DNA of 64,000 bases, from contig NZ_JAASHM010000004.1 of assembly GCF_019734195.1 (NCBI RefSeq), positions 1 through 64,000 of the forward strand, read 5' to 3'. Positions 53,998 to 62,742 of this stretch are shown one piece after another; position 1 is the first letter of the stretch; every line of letters starts with the position of its first letter. A program made the translations under genes and the position numbers. The notes beneath the pieces were generated by a model. That model worked only from the letters and a program-made list of their open reading frames with translations. It did not search any database and was not told the DNA's origin. This DNA comes from Clostridium sp. K13 (GTDB taxonomy: Bacteria; Bacillota; Clostridia; Clostridiales; Clostridiaceae).

Positions 53998-54180
53998 ACT
54001 TTAAATTTCAGTGAAATATTAATTCTTGTGGGAGAAGAAACAACTCCTGATTCAAAAGGTTGGTATGGTGAAAATAGCTTATATGTTGTTGCACCAGCAG
54101 ATAATAAGGACGATGCCATTAACGTTGCGGAGAAATTAAGTAAAAGAAGTGTTTGGCTTTCAGAGTGTATTTGGAAATAA
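53998..54180 (+). pseudogene. Orphan C-terminal gene fragment
   Basis: The frame is open from 53998 to a TAA at 54180 and reads as real protein (GEETTPDSKGWYGENSLYVV, APADNKDDAINVAEKLSKRS, ending VWLSECIWK). GTG at 54028 would give 50 residues, but there is no Shine-Dalgarno. GC content is clearly above the flanks. It looks like the 3' end of a lost gene. I do not recognise the family. Confidence 0.45.
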
Positions 54181-54230
54181 TTTAAATCATTTATTACTTC
54201 GTATACCTTCCACTATATACCTTTTACGCA

Positions 54231-54292
54231 TATAGGCACTCTGTTATATCAAAATGTTGTTACCAACATTTTGATATAACAGAGTGCCTATA
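54231..54292. repeat. 62-bp perfect hairpin, copy 1
   Basis: Arms of 29 bp (TATAGGCACTCTGTTATATC... and its exact complement) around TTAC. No T run follows. A near-identical copy is at 56575-56636. Similarity continues a few bases outside on both sides (TACGCATATA to the left, GTATTAAA/GTGTTAAA to the right), so this is a dispersed element rather than two independent hairpins. Confidence 0.85.
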
Positions 54293-54364
54293 GTATTAAA
54301 TATATACTTAAGTACTTACTCCTCTATTTATAAAATTCTGATCAATAAAAAGTCCTATTTATAA

Positions 54365-55327
54365 TTATTGAACTAACCAATCCTCTTGTTTTACTTCACC
54401 AGTTCTTTCATTAACAGTATATCCAACTTGTCCTATTATTTCAGTATCACCTATATCTTGAACATTAGGATCCTTAAGCTTTAAAAATATAAATGCCCAA
54501 CGTGGCTCTCCCTCGGAAACAATTCCTCTTTCCCAATAATGAGGTCCATAACCTGGATGTTCTCTCTTAACTACTTCCAATGCCATTTGCAAAGCATCCA
54601 TCTGCCAAATTTGTTTATTTACCTCTTCTCCACTTGTACTTGTACTTGTACTCTCATTCTTATTTGAAGATTCTTGTTTATTAGCTTGTTCTTGTTTCTT
54701 TCTCTCCTCTTCAGCTTTTTTCTCTTCTGCTAACAGTCTCTCTTCTTCAATTCTTTTTTGCTCTTCCTCATAAGCAAACTTACACTCATTAATATTATTC
54801 ATTAACTCATTCAACTTATCTAAATATTCCGCATCTAAATCTTCATTTAAATACTTATTAATTAAATCAATTCCCTCTTGATACTTATTTTCATTTATTA
54901 ATTGATTTATCTTGTCTTCTATATTATTTACTTCATTCATTAAAGCTATCTTCTGTTCTACTTCAGATAAAATCTCACTTAATTTACCTTCAATATATGA
55001 TGAATATTTATTTTCTTTAAGCTCATAAATCAACTCTGCTGCTGCAGAATAATCTTTATTTTTATATAAATCTTCTAACTCCATGTATTCTTCTGTTAAT
55101 TCTAATAAATTCTCGGCTTCTTCATGCTCATCATCTATAGCCAATGCCTTTGAAAACTCCGATTTTGCTTTATTATATTCTTCTTCTGTTAAGTATTTAA
55201 TTCCTAATTCTATTGAGTCATTTATTTTGTTTGCATTAACTACATTAATTCCACCTATAACAAGTATAATAATTACAGTTAATACTATAACCATAGTAAA
55301 CCCAATAATTGATCTTCTTTTCCTCAT
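54365..55327 (-). CDS. Membrane-anchored TPR/coiled-coil protein, unknown function
   Basis: A 320-residue protein starting MRKRRSIIGFTMVIVLTVIIILVIGGINVV (one helix near the N-terminus, outside-facing rest). Residues ~35-185 hold TPR-like helical repeats (EYNKAKSEFSKALAIDDEHEEAENLL, KNKYSSYIEGKL). A Glu/Lys coiled coil (EEEQKRIEEERLLAEEKKAE) and a Ser/Thr/Gln linker follow. The ~80-residue C-terminal domain (MALEVVKREHPGYGPHYWER, GQVYTVNERTGEV-like end) resembles PepSY-type folds only vaguely. ATG 55327 is chosen for its GGGGGATGCT site. It lies between the two 62-bp hairpins with a transposase, so it may be mobile cargo. Confidence 0.75.
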   Translation of the reverse strand: MRKRRSIIGFTMVIVLTVIIILVIGGINVVNANKINDSIELGIKYLTEEEYNKAKSEFSKALAIDDEHEEAENLLELTEEYMELEDLYKNKDYSAAAELIYELKENKYSSYIEGKLSEILSEVEQKIALMNEVNNIEDKINQLINENKYQEGIDLINKYLNEDLDAEYLDKLNELMNNINECKFAYEEEQKRIEEERLLAEEKKAEEERKKQEQANKQESSNKNESTSTSTSGEEVNKQIWQMDALQMALEVVKREHPGYGPHYWERGIVSEGEPRWAFIFLKLKDPNVQDIGDTEIIGQVGYTVNERTGEVKQEDWLVQ

Positions 55328-55515
55328 AGCATCCCCCATAAAATTGTATTTTTATCATTTATATACTATTATTTTACCATATAAGACCTGATTTTTATAT
55401 TATAATTTACGATAGATATTCCAATCTCAGATTCTAAAAAATCATATATTATTTAATTATCCAACCTTAAATATATCTAATTATTATTTTAATTTTAAAA
55501 TTATCCATATAAGCT

Positions 55516-56475
55516 TTATACTGCAACTATCTTTGACTTTATGTTGTTCCACGATATATAAGTAGTTACTTTTTTTAATGCATTTATTTTCAAACTAGTT
55601 ATTTCTTCTTTATTTATCATAGAATCATTTTCAATATTACTTCTATATTCATAAGCTCTCCAACTTAAATAATGATCTATATATTTAGTTGCAACTCCTC
55701 TAAATTTAACTAACCATCTTTTTAGCTTCAAAGAATACATCTTATCAATTGGAGTAATATCTACTTTTCTAATGGTAATGTTATTTATTCTATTATGCTT
55801 ATCAGAAAAGGCCTGAAGCCTACCATCTAAAAATGCTACTGCAGCTGCTTTTTTATCAATTCTTGGTGCTATATTATCCCTTAACTCATAAAGTCCTAAA
55901 TGATTTCTGGCTGCAACTATGGATATAATTTGAACAGATTTATTCATTCCATTTACTATTGAAATTTTATCTTTTTTCTTATTTGTACTATTTCTATCAC
56001 CCTTAAAATTTTCAATAATTACTATTCTAGTTAACTCAGCATAATTACATAGCTTTTCTACATAATTTACATGCTTTAAATCATATAAAAACCTATGTCT
56101 CCAGAAAAATGATGTTACTATTGTTATATTAAGTCTTTCTGCACATTGCCTAATAGTTAAGCCTTTTTCAAATAACCCTTTATATTCTTCGCACTTCTCT
56201 CTAAATTTTTTTGAATGTCTAAATGGACTTTCAGACTGTTCAGTAAATGTTCTTTCACATGTGTCGTTTTTGCATTTATATCTTTGTTTTCCATTATAAG
56301 ATCCATATTTGATTATTTCTTCATTATTACAATGCGGACACTTTATAGTTTTATTCAAACTTTTATTTATTTCTATATTATTTGATTGAGAATTACTTGA
56401 TACTTTTATTGTTGAATTATATATTTTTTCCCTAAATATCTTTAATCTATATTCTCTATTATTAATATTGCTCAT
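55516..56475 (-). CDS. IS1595-like transposase
   Basis: A 319-residue protein with an N-terminal zinc ribbon (IKCPHCNNEEIIKYGSYNGK, then RYKCKNDTCERTF), an HTH-like element (KGLTIRQCAERLNITIVTSFFWRHRF) and a C-terminal RWLVKFRGVATKYIDHYLSWRAY motif matching the WL..F.GVATKYL..YL.W ending of IS1595/ISXO2-type transposases. Candidate acidic catalytic residues are present in IIENFKGDRN and VAFLDGRLQ, but I could not fix the DDE triad. No classical IS ends were found; only the 62-bp hairpins bracket it. Confidence 0.75.
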   Translation of the reverse strand: MSNINNREYRLKIFREKIYNSTIKVSSNSQSNNIEINKSLNKTIKCPHCNNEEIIKYGSYNGKQRYKCKNDTCERTFTEQSESPFRHSKKFREKCEEYKGLFEKGLTIRQCAERLNITIVTSFFWRHRFLYDLKHVNYVEKLCNYAELTRIVIIENFKGDRNSTNKKKDKISIVNGMNKSVQIISIVAARNHLGLYELRDNIAPRIDKKAAAVAFLDGRLQAFSDKHNRINNITIRKVDITPIDKMYSLKLKRWLVKFRGVATKYIDHYLSWRAYEYRSNIENDSMINKEEITSLKINALKKVTTYISWNNIKSKIVAV

Positions 56476-56574
56476 AAATCATCACCAGTTGTGATTCTTA
56501 ACATACTTTTATAATTTTAATCATTAATTTATATTAATTTTTAACATTCTTCCTTCTTACATATATTCTACGCA

Positions 56575-56636
56575 TATATGCACTCTGTTATATCAAAATG
56601 TTGTTACCAACATTTTGATATAACAGAGTGCCTATA
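56575..56636. repeat. 62-bp hairpin, copy 2
   Basis: Same as the copy at 54231 apart from one arm mismatch (T for G in the left arm). It lies about 100 bases upstream of the IS1595-like transposase start. The two copies bracket 2.3 kb that holds that gene and the TPR-like gene. Confidence 0.85.
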
Positions 56637-57140
56637 GTGTTAAAATACTATATTACACATCTAAGGTTCAAAAAACTACTATATAAAAACTATAAACTAA
56701 AATTCTCCCTCTTTTTTCTTAAATAATCAGCTAAAATCACCTTCATTTCTTATTAATTACTTAATGAAACTCAAGTATTTACAACCTATTAAATAATTAT
56801 ATAAAGTATACTCACAAATCTATTGACTAACTTACTACTTTAATCGTATAATGTTATTCCGCGCTAAAAAATCAAAGTACTTAGGGGACTCCCCTAAAAG
56901 ATAAATTACACTATATAAAACCTTATATAATTGTATAAATAATAATTCACAATAATACAAATCTTAGCGTCTTAATTATACTAATTCTTAACTAAAATAA
57001 AAAATTCTAAAAACCACAAATACCACAAGATTCATTTCTAAAAGTTATCCACAAAACGAAATTCTAAATATTATCCACAGATGAATAATATTTATCAACA
57101 ACCTTTTTTTCAATCACTGTTAATAACTTTATAATTTTGA
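56637..57140. other. Intergenic region with a GC hairpin and DnaA-box matches
   Basis: No gene was seen. TTAGGGG-ACT-CCCCTAA (56881-56897) is a tight GC stem in very AT-rich DNA. Further on, TTATCCACA occurs exactly at about 57045-57053 and 57071-57079, both in the same orientation, and TTATCAACA (one mismatch) follows near 57092. No dnaA, dnaN or DNA-unwinding-type 13-mers are adjacent. Confidence 0.5.
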
Positions 57141-57149
57141 TATATTTGA

Positions 57150-57212
57150 AAAATAATGGATCACCTCAAAAATCAATACAAATATTATATTGACCTAAGA
57201 GGTGACCCCTAT
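57150..57212 (-). terminator. Terminator of the ABC exporter operon
   Basis: On minus, GGTCACCTC pairs with GAGGTGATCC across a long AT loop, followed by ATTATTTTT, starting about 25 bases past the stop of the second ABC gene. Confidence 0.6.
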
Positions 57213-57229
57213 TTTATTTACTAATTTAT

Positions 57230-59272
57230 TTATGCTGTTACTTCTTCTTCAGCATCCAATTCAGCTTTACCTGTATATAATTGATAGTATCTTCCCTTTT
57301 CTTCTAATAAAGAATCATGGTCTCCTCTTTCAATTATTTCTCCTTGCTCAAGTACCATTATTGCATGAGAATTCTTAATAGTAGAAAGTCTGTGTGCAAT
57401 TACGAAAACAGTTCTTCCTTCCATAAGCTTATCCATACCTTCTGCAATAAGTTTTTCAGTTCTTGTATCTATTGAGCTTGTTGCTTCATCCATGATTAAA
57501 ACAGGTGGATTTGCAATTGCAGCTCTTGCTATAGCAAGTAATTGTCTTTGCCCTTGTGATAATCCTTCACCATCACCAGTAATAACTGTGTCATATCCAT
57601 GAGGTAAATGCTTGATGAAAGTATGAGCATTAGCTAACTTAGCTGCAGCTTTAACTTCTTCATCTGTTGCATGTAAGTTACCATATCTGATATTATCAGC
57701 AATTGTACCAGTAAATAAGTGAGTATCTTGAAGAACTATTCCAAGTGATCTTCTTAAATCATCCTTCTTAATATCCTTAATATCAATTCCATCATAAGTG
57801 ATTGTTCCTGAATTTATTTCATAGAACCTATTAATTAAGTTAGTAATTGTAGTTTTTCCTGCTCCTGTTGAACCTACGAAAGCAATCTTTTGTCCTGGCT
57901 TAGCAAATAAACTAATATCTTTTAATACTGTCTTTTCTTCATTGTATCCAAAGACAACATTCTTAAATCTAACATCACCAGTAAGCTCTTTTAACATTGG
58001 CTCGTCAGTTAATGAAGCTGCTGATTCTAAATGAGAATCTCCTAAGTTTGCAGTAGTTGCTGCCATTTCTAAAATTGATGAGTTATCCATATCTTTTCTC
58101 ATTTTAGCTACTACTGATGCAGGTACTTTCCAAGCCCAGTGTCCTGTATACTTTTCAGTTTCTACAAGCTTGCCATCTTCTTTAATTTCAACTCTTGTTA
58201 ATGTTACCTTACCATCATCAACTTCAACTTCCTCATCTAAAGCTGTGAATATTCTTTCAGCACCAGCAAGGGCTGCTAAAATCATATTTACTTGTTGAGA
58301 AACTTGAGCAATTGGGTTAGATACTTGTTTAGTGTATTGTAAATATGAAACTAATGAACCAAGGTCAAATGCACCTACAATTGTCATTAATCCACCAACA
58401 CAACATGTTACTGCATAATTCATGTGAGAAAGGTTACCAAGCATTGGCATCATGTATCCACCAAATGTTTGAGCTCCTGTTGAAGCCTTTCTTAACTCTT
58501 CATTATGCTTTCTAAAGTCTTCAATTGCTTCTTCTTCATGACAGAATACTTTAATAACCTTTTGTCCTTCTATCATTTCTTCAACATAACCATTTAATTT
58601 ACCAATATTCTTTTGTTGCATTCCAAAGTAATATTTACTCTTAGCACCAACCTTACTTATAACAAATATCATTATTGCTAAAAATGATATTGTTATAACA
58701 CTTAAAACTGGACTTAAAACAAACATCATTACTATTGTTCCTATGAATGTTAATCCTGAAGCTAAGATATTTGTAAAACTGTTGTTTAATGCTTCACCAA
58801 TGTTATCTATATCATTAGTATATAAACTCATTAAATCACCATGAGTATTTCTATCAAAGTACTTAATAGGAAGCTCTTGCATCTTATTAAATAAATCAGT
58901 TCTTATATTACTAATAGTGTGTTGTGATATATGAACCATAGTTCTTGCATATCCATAAGCTGCAATTGCACCTAATCCAAAGATTGTTCCTAATAATACT
59001 AACATCTTAGCAAGTCCACCAAAGCCACCTGGTAAGATATAATTATTTACTAATGGCTTTAAAAAATATGAACCAGCTACCATTGCAAATGAATTTACAA
59101 CTATTAGAACCATTACTAATACTAATAATAACTTGTATCTACCTACATATTGCATTAAAGTCTTTAATGTTTTTTTCATATTCTTAGGCTTTGGAGGTCC
59201 CGGTTTTTTCTTACCTTGTTGATCCTGTGTATTTTTCCCCTGAGGCATTTTTCTATTATCATTCTTATTCAC
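57230..59272 (-). CDS. ABC exporter half, canonical nucleotide site
   Basis: A 680-residue fused permease-ATPase. It has a basic, Pro/Lys/Gly-rich N-terminal tail, six helices, then an NBD with Walker A GSTGAGKTTITN, signature LSQGQRQ, Walker B VLIMDEATSSID (catalytic Glu present) and H-loop VIAHRLSTI. GTG 59272 is chosen for its AAGGGGTGG site; it overlaps the partner gene's stop by eight bases. Unusually, about 80 residues sit between the last helix and the NBD (VTLTRVEIKEDGKLVETEKY ... TGHWAWKVP). With the partner it forms a heterodimeric multidrug-type exporter; the substrate is unknown. Confidence 0.93.
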   Translation of the reverse strand: MNKNDNRKMPQGKNTQDQQGKKKPGPPKPKNMKKTLKTLMQYVGRYKLLLVLVMVLIVVNSFAMVAGSYFLKPLVNNYILPGGFGGLAKMLVLLGTIFGLGAIAAYGYARTMVHISQHTISNIRTDLFNKMQELPIKYFDRNTHGDLMSLYTNDIDNIGEALNNSFTNILASGLTFIGTIVMMFVLSPVLSVITISFLAIMIFVISKVGAKSKYYFGMQQKNIGKLNGYVEEMIEGQKVIKVFCHEEEAIEDFRKHNEELRKASTGAQTFGGYMMPMLGNLSHMNYAVTCCVGGLMTIVGAFDLGSLVSYLQYTKQVSNPIAQVSQQVNMILAALAGAERIFTALDEEVEVDDGKVTLTRVEIKEDGKLVETEKYTGHWAWKVPASVVAKMRKDMDNSSILEMAATTANLGDSHLESAASLTDEPMLKELTGDVRFKNVVFGYNEEKTVLKDISLFAKPGQKIAFVGSTGAGKTTITNLINRFYEINSGTITYDGIDIKDIKKDDLRRSLGIVLQDTHLFTGTIADNIRYGNLHATDEEVKAAAKLANAHTFIKHLPHGYDTVITGDGEGLSQGQRQLLAIARAAIANPPVLIMDEATSSIDTRTEKLIAEGMDKLMEGRTVFVIAHRLSTIKNSHAIMVLEQGEIIERGDHDSLLEEKGRYYQLYTGKAELDAEEEVTA

Positions 59273-60998
59273 GTAAACCCACCCCTTCCTGTTGAGATTT
59301 GTATACATCTTTATAGATTTCACTACTTTCCATTAACTCATCATGAGTTCCAATTGCACTAATTTTACCATCATCCATAACGATAATCTTATCTGCAGTA
59401 GCTACAGAATTTACTCTTTGTGCAATTATTATCTTAGTAGTATCTTTTAAATCTTCTACAAATGCCTTTCTAATCTTAGCATCAGTTGCTGTATCAACTG
59501 CACTTGTACTATCATCTAAGATTAAAACTTTAGGTTGTTTTAATATAGCTCTTGCTATACAAAGTCTTTGCTTTTGTCCTCCAGATACGTTAACTCCACC
59601 TTGTTCAATATGCATATCGTATCTTCCTGGAAGTCTATCAATAAATTCATCAACACATGCTGATGTTGCTGCTGCTTCAATTTCTGCATCAGTAGCATTT
59701 TCATTACCCCACATAAGGTTTTCCTTAATAGTTCCTGAGAATAATGTATTCTTTTGAAGTACCATAGCAACTTCATTTCTTAATGTTTCAATATGGTAGT
59801 CCTTAACATTAACTCCACCAACATAAACCTCACCTTCAGTTGCATCATAAAGTCTTGGTATAAGTTGAACTAAGCTTGACTTACCTGAACCTGTGCTACC
59901 AATAATACCAACAGTTTCACCAGCTTTTATTTTGATATTGATTGCTTCTAAGTTATTTTCATCACTATCATCTTCGTATCTGAAATTAACATTTCTAAAC
60001 TCAATTTCTCCATCCTTAACTTCTGTTATTGGATTAACTGGATCCTTAATATCTGGCTTTTCTTCTAAAACCTCAATTATACGTTGTGCTGATGCAACTG
60101 CTCTTGACATCATCATAAGAACCATTGAAAGCATCATAAGAGACATTAGTATTTGGAATGAGTAAGTCATGAAGCTTGTAAGCTTACCAACTGTTAATGT
60201 GCCTGCATAAACCATATTTCCACCAAACCAAAGAATACCTATAACACTAGCAAAAACAACAACTTGCATAATTGGCATATTTAAAACAACTATGCTAAAT
60301 GCACCTTCTGAAGCTTGTAATAAATTATCATTACTAGCTTTGAATTTTTCCTTTTCCTTATTACATCTTACAAAAGATTTAACAACTCTAATACCAATTA
60401 AGTTTTCTTGAACTGTAGTATTTAAGTTATCTATCTTTCCTTGCATTACCTCAAATCTTGGCTTAACATTTTTAATTATAAGGCCAATTGAAATAATAAG
60501 AACTGGCATTGATACTAAGAATATCATTGCTAACTTAGGACTAATTGTAACTGAAAGAATACAAGCAACTATAAGCATCATAGGTGCTCTTACTAAAAGC
60601 TTGATTCCCATTGTTAATGAGTTTTGTATCATTGTAATATCTGTAGTTAATCTTGTTATTAATGATGCAGTACTGAACTTTTCAATATTCTTAAATGAAT
60701 AACTTTGAATTTTTTCATATTCAGCTTGTCTAAGTTCTGCACCAAACCCTTGACCTGCTATTGCTGAAAACTTTGATAATCCTAAACCAAAGCTTAATGA
60801 TATAGCTGCCATGACAACCATTAATAATCCCATTTTAATTGTGTAACCTGTATCTCCTGTAGAAATACCAACGTCAACTATCTGTGCCATTACTAATGGT
60901 ATTAATAATTCAAAAGTAGCTTCTAATGCTGCACATAATACTCCTAAAATAAGTGGAGTTTTATATTTTTTCATATATGGAGCTAATTTTTTTATCAT
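59265..60998 (-). CDS. ABC exporter half, degenerate nucleotide site
   Basis: A 577-residue permease-ATPase with six helices and an NBD showing Walker A GSTGSGKSSLVQ, signature VSGGQKQR, Walker B VLILDDSTSAVD and Q-loop LQKN. The catalytic Glu after Walker B is Asp and the H-loop His is Gln (IIAQRVNSV), the usual pattern of the impaired site in heterodimeric exporters such as LmrCD, BmrCD and TM287/288. It is translated first, then coupled to its partner. It is regulated by the MarR protein upstream. Confidence 0.94.
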   Translation of the reverse strand: MIKKLAPYMKKYKTPLILGVLCAALEATFELLIPLVMAQIVDVGISTGDTGYTIKMGLLMVVMAAISLSFGLGLSKFSAIAGQGFGAELRQAEYEKIQSYSFKNIEKFSTASLITRLTTDITMIQNSLTMGIKLLVRAPMMLIVACILSVTISPKLAMIFLVSMPVLIISIGLIIKNVKPRFEVMQGKIDNLNTTVQENLIGIRVVKSFVRCNKEKEKFKASNDNLLQASEGAFSIVVLNMPIMQVVVFASVIGILWFGGNMVYAGTLTVGKLTSFMTYSFQILMSLMMLSMVLMMMSRAVASAQRIIEVLEEKPDIKDPVNPITEVKDGEIEFRNVNFRYEDDSDENNLEAINIKIKAGETVGIIGSTGSGKSSLVQLIPRLYDATEGEVYVGGVNVKDYHIETLRNEVAMVLQKNTLFSGTIKENLMWGNENATDAEIEAAATSACVDEFIDRLPGRYDMHIEQGGVNVSGGQKQRLCIARAILKQPKVLILDDSTSAVDTATDAKIRKAFVEDLKDTTKIIIAQRVNSVATADKIIVMDDGKISAIGTHDELMESSEIYKDVYKSQQEGVGLRE

Positions 60999-61240
60999 AA
61001 TTTCACCTCTCCTTTACATCTAATGTACTTGCTTATACATATCCATGATTTTAATACAAATAAATTCATAAAAACCTATTATTTTCTGATTTTATTTACC
61101 TTAAATATCATTTCCCATATAAATTACTAGTACATTGATTTTCTAATTTTTATTTTTATATAAACACTATTGATAATGTAAATACTATGTTTTTACTACA
61201 TCATCCTTTATGCCTTTTACAATTTATTTATTTCAAAACA

Positions 61241-61282
61241 ATACATAGGTGGCTATGTATTTAAACATAGGTAGCTATGTAT
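61241..61282. promoter_or_regulatory. Two MarR-type operators before the exporter genes
   Basis: ATACATAG-gtgg-CTATGTAT (61241-61260) and ACATAG-gtag-CTATGT (61265-61280) are near-identical palindromes in tandem. They lie 20-60 bases past the end of the MarR gene and about 245 bases before the exporter start. A third copy is at the MarR promoter. Confidence 0.75.
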
Positions 61283-61302
61283 TTAAATTAAAAATAAGAG
61301 GA

Positions 61303-61746
61303 TTACTCCTCCATATTCTTTAGTGATCTATATAATAAATCTTTTAACATTTTTACTTCATCATCAGTCATGCCCTTAACTAATTGCTTTTCTATATGAT
61401 TTGCGCCAAACTGAAAACTCTTGCATATAACTTCTCTTCCCTTTTCAGTTAAATGAAGACACTTATATCTAGCATCATTACTACTTGGACATCTAGCAAT
61501 CAACTCTTTTTCTTCTAATCTTTTTACTATGCCTGTTACAGTAGGATTAGTTAACTTTAAACACTTCTCTATGTCCTTTTGAAATACATCTCTCTCATGT
61601 TCATTTCTGTCTATAAAACACATAATTTCATGTTGCACACCTGTTAAATTAAATTCTGCAAGGTTTTTATTAACTCTAGTATTAATTTTTCCATTAACAA
61701 ATTTAATCAGTAAGCCTACATGTTCTTTTGGATCAAAGTTACGCAT
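61303..61746 (-). CDS. MarR family transcriptional regulator
   Basis: A 147-residue winged-helix repressor. It has NLTGVQHEIMCFIDRNEHERDVFQKDIEKCL leading into the recognition helix LTNPTVTGIVKRLEEKELIAR, and the wing SSNDARYKCLHLTEKGREV. The C-terminal dimerisation helices end NMEE. AAGGAGGA precedes the ATG. It sits directly upstream of the two exporter genes, a common arrangement in which a MarR protein represses an efflux operon until ligand binds. Three matching palindromes support regulation of both itself and the exporter. Confidence 0.93.
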   Translation of the reverse strand: MRNFDPKEHVGLLIKFVNGKINTRVNKNLAEFNLTGVQHEIMCFIDRNEHERDVFQKDIEKCLKLTNPTVTGIVKRLEEKELIARCPSSNDARYKCLHLTEKGREVICKSFQFGANHIEKQLVKGMTDDEVKMLKDLLYRSLKNMEE

Positions 61747-61761
61747 TTTTTATCCTCCTTA

Positions 61762-61815
61762 ATACATAGCACGCTATCTATTTTAACATTGAATTTTTTG
61801 TAAGTCAATTTTTAT
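61762..61815 (-). promoter_or_regulatory. marR-type gene promoter with overlapping operator
   Basis: On minus: TTGACT, 17 bases, TAAAAT, then ATAGATAG-cgtg-CTATGTAT, the same palindrome as at 61241 with one mismatch, overlapping the expected transcription start, followed by AAGGAGGA and the ATG. It fits autorepression. Confidence 0.75.
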
Positions 61816-61859
61816 ATTATTCATTATTATTTCATCTTAAATCATTTTATATTAAATAA

Positions 61860-62475
61860 ATTGCTTCGGCAGCCGCAAATTATTTTACTTGCTACCCTTA
61901 AAATGGCCGTTATATTCTTTAAAACTAATTTGATCAGCTATAATATCTTCATGTTCCTGATTTCTGATATACTCTTCGATTACCTTTTGATTTCTTCCTA
62001 CAGTATCAACATAAAATTCCCTACACCAGAAATGCCTATTTCTATATTTATATTTCAAATGTGAAAATCTTTCAAATATCATAAGACTACTCTTTCCTTT
62101 TAAATATCCAACGAAACTTGAAACACTCATCTTAGGTGGTATTTCTACAAATAGATATATATGATCTACGTAGGCATATGCTTCAATAAGCGTAAAAACT
62201 TTTCATTCACAAAGTTGCTTTAATATCTTTCCTATCTCCTTTTTTAATTCTCCATATATCTCTTTTCGCCTAAACTTAGGTGCAAACACTATATGGTATC
62301 TACAGTTATATTTAGTATCTGATAAACTATTATTATCCATTATATGGATTATCCTTTTGTTTATTTAATTTGGCTGTGAACCTTTTTAAATTATTGACAA
62401 AAGGAATTTTTTTATATGCTCATCGCTTAAGCTAATCTGAACATACCTGCATAGCAGGTAGTATTCTTTTATACA
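61860..62475 (-). mobile_element. Degenerate IS200/IS605-type element
   Basis: It contains a dead tnpA (61885-62340). Small hairpins lie at both sides: TTGC/GCAA at 61861-61878 and ACCTGC/GCAGGT near 62446-62461, where left- and right-end hairpins of this family are expected. The exact ends are not defined. Confidence 0.55.
61885..62340 (-). pseudogene. IS200 TnpA pseudogene
   Basis: It reads MDNNSLSDTKYNCRYHIVFA at the start and PKFRRKEIYGELKKEIGKIL after it, typical of IS200/IS605 TnpA. A TGA at 62203-62205 replaces the Trp normally found in the LCEWK motif. The HUH motif is DHIYLF, so the second His is Tyr. The downstream part is intact (SVSSFVGYLKGKSSLMIF, RHFWCREFYVDTVGRN) with the catalytic Tyr in KVIEEYIRNQ. 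Two independent lesions make it inactive. Confidence 0.88.
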
Positions 62476-62655
62476 AAAATAATTAAGATATCTCAATTTT
62501 GTAATTATATTTTTTAATGTCATATTTTAACCTCTAATTAATTAAAATTTTATCATATACTTTTTTTATTTTTAGAGCTAATATTAATTTTTTTCGATTA
62601 AAAATGACAATATTGTCTATATTACAGAACATTTTTTGTTTTTTTTACAATACAG

Positions 62656-62684
62656 TTGAAAATTATACATATATAGGATATAAT
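62656..62684 (+). promoter_or_regulatory. Sigma-A promoter of the EAL-domain gene
   Basis: TTGAAA (62656-62661), 17 bases, TATAAT (62679-62684). The leader is about 50 bases to the GAGAGGTG ribosome site. Confidence 0.7.
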
Positions 62685-62742
62685 TTACTCTTAAAGTTAA
62701 TTAAAATTTTATATAATTAAATAAATTGAGAGGTGATTTTTT

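Noticed and set aside
57045-57100. Chromosomal or plasmid replication origin
   Set aside because: There are DnaA-box matches but no dnaA, dnaN or rep gene, no iterons and no clear unwinding element nearby.
59555-59776. Minus-strand out-of-frame ORF inside an ABC exporter gene
   Set aside because: It overlaps the nucleotide-binding domain in another frame and has no start signal.
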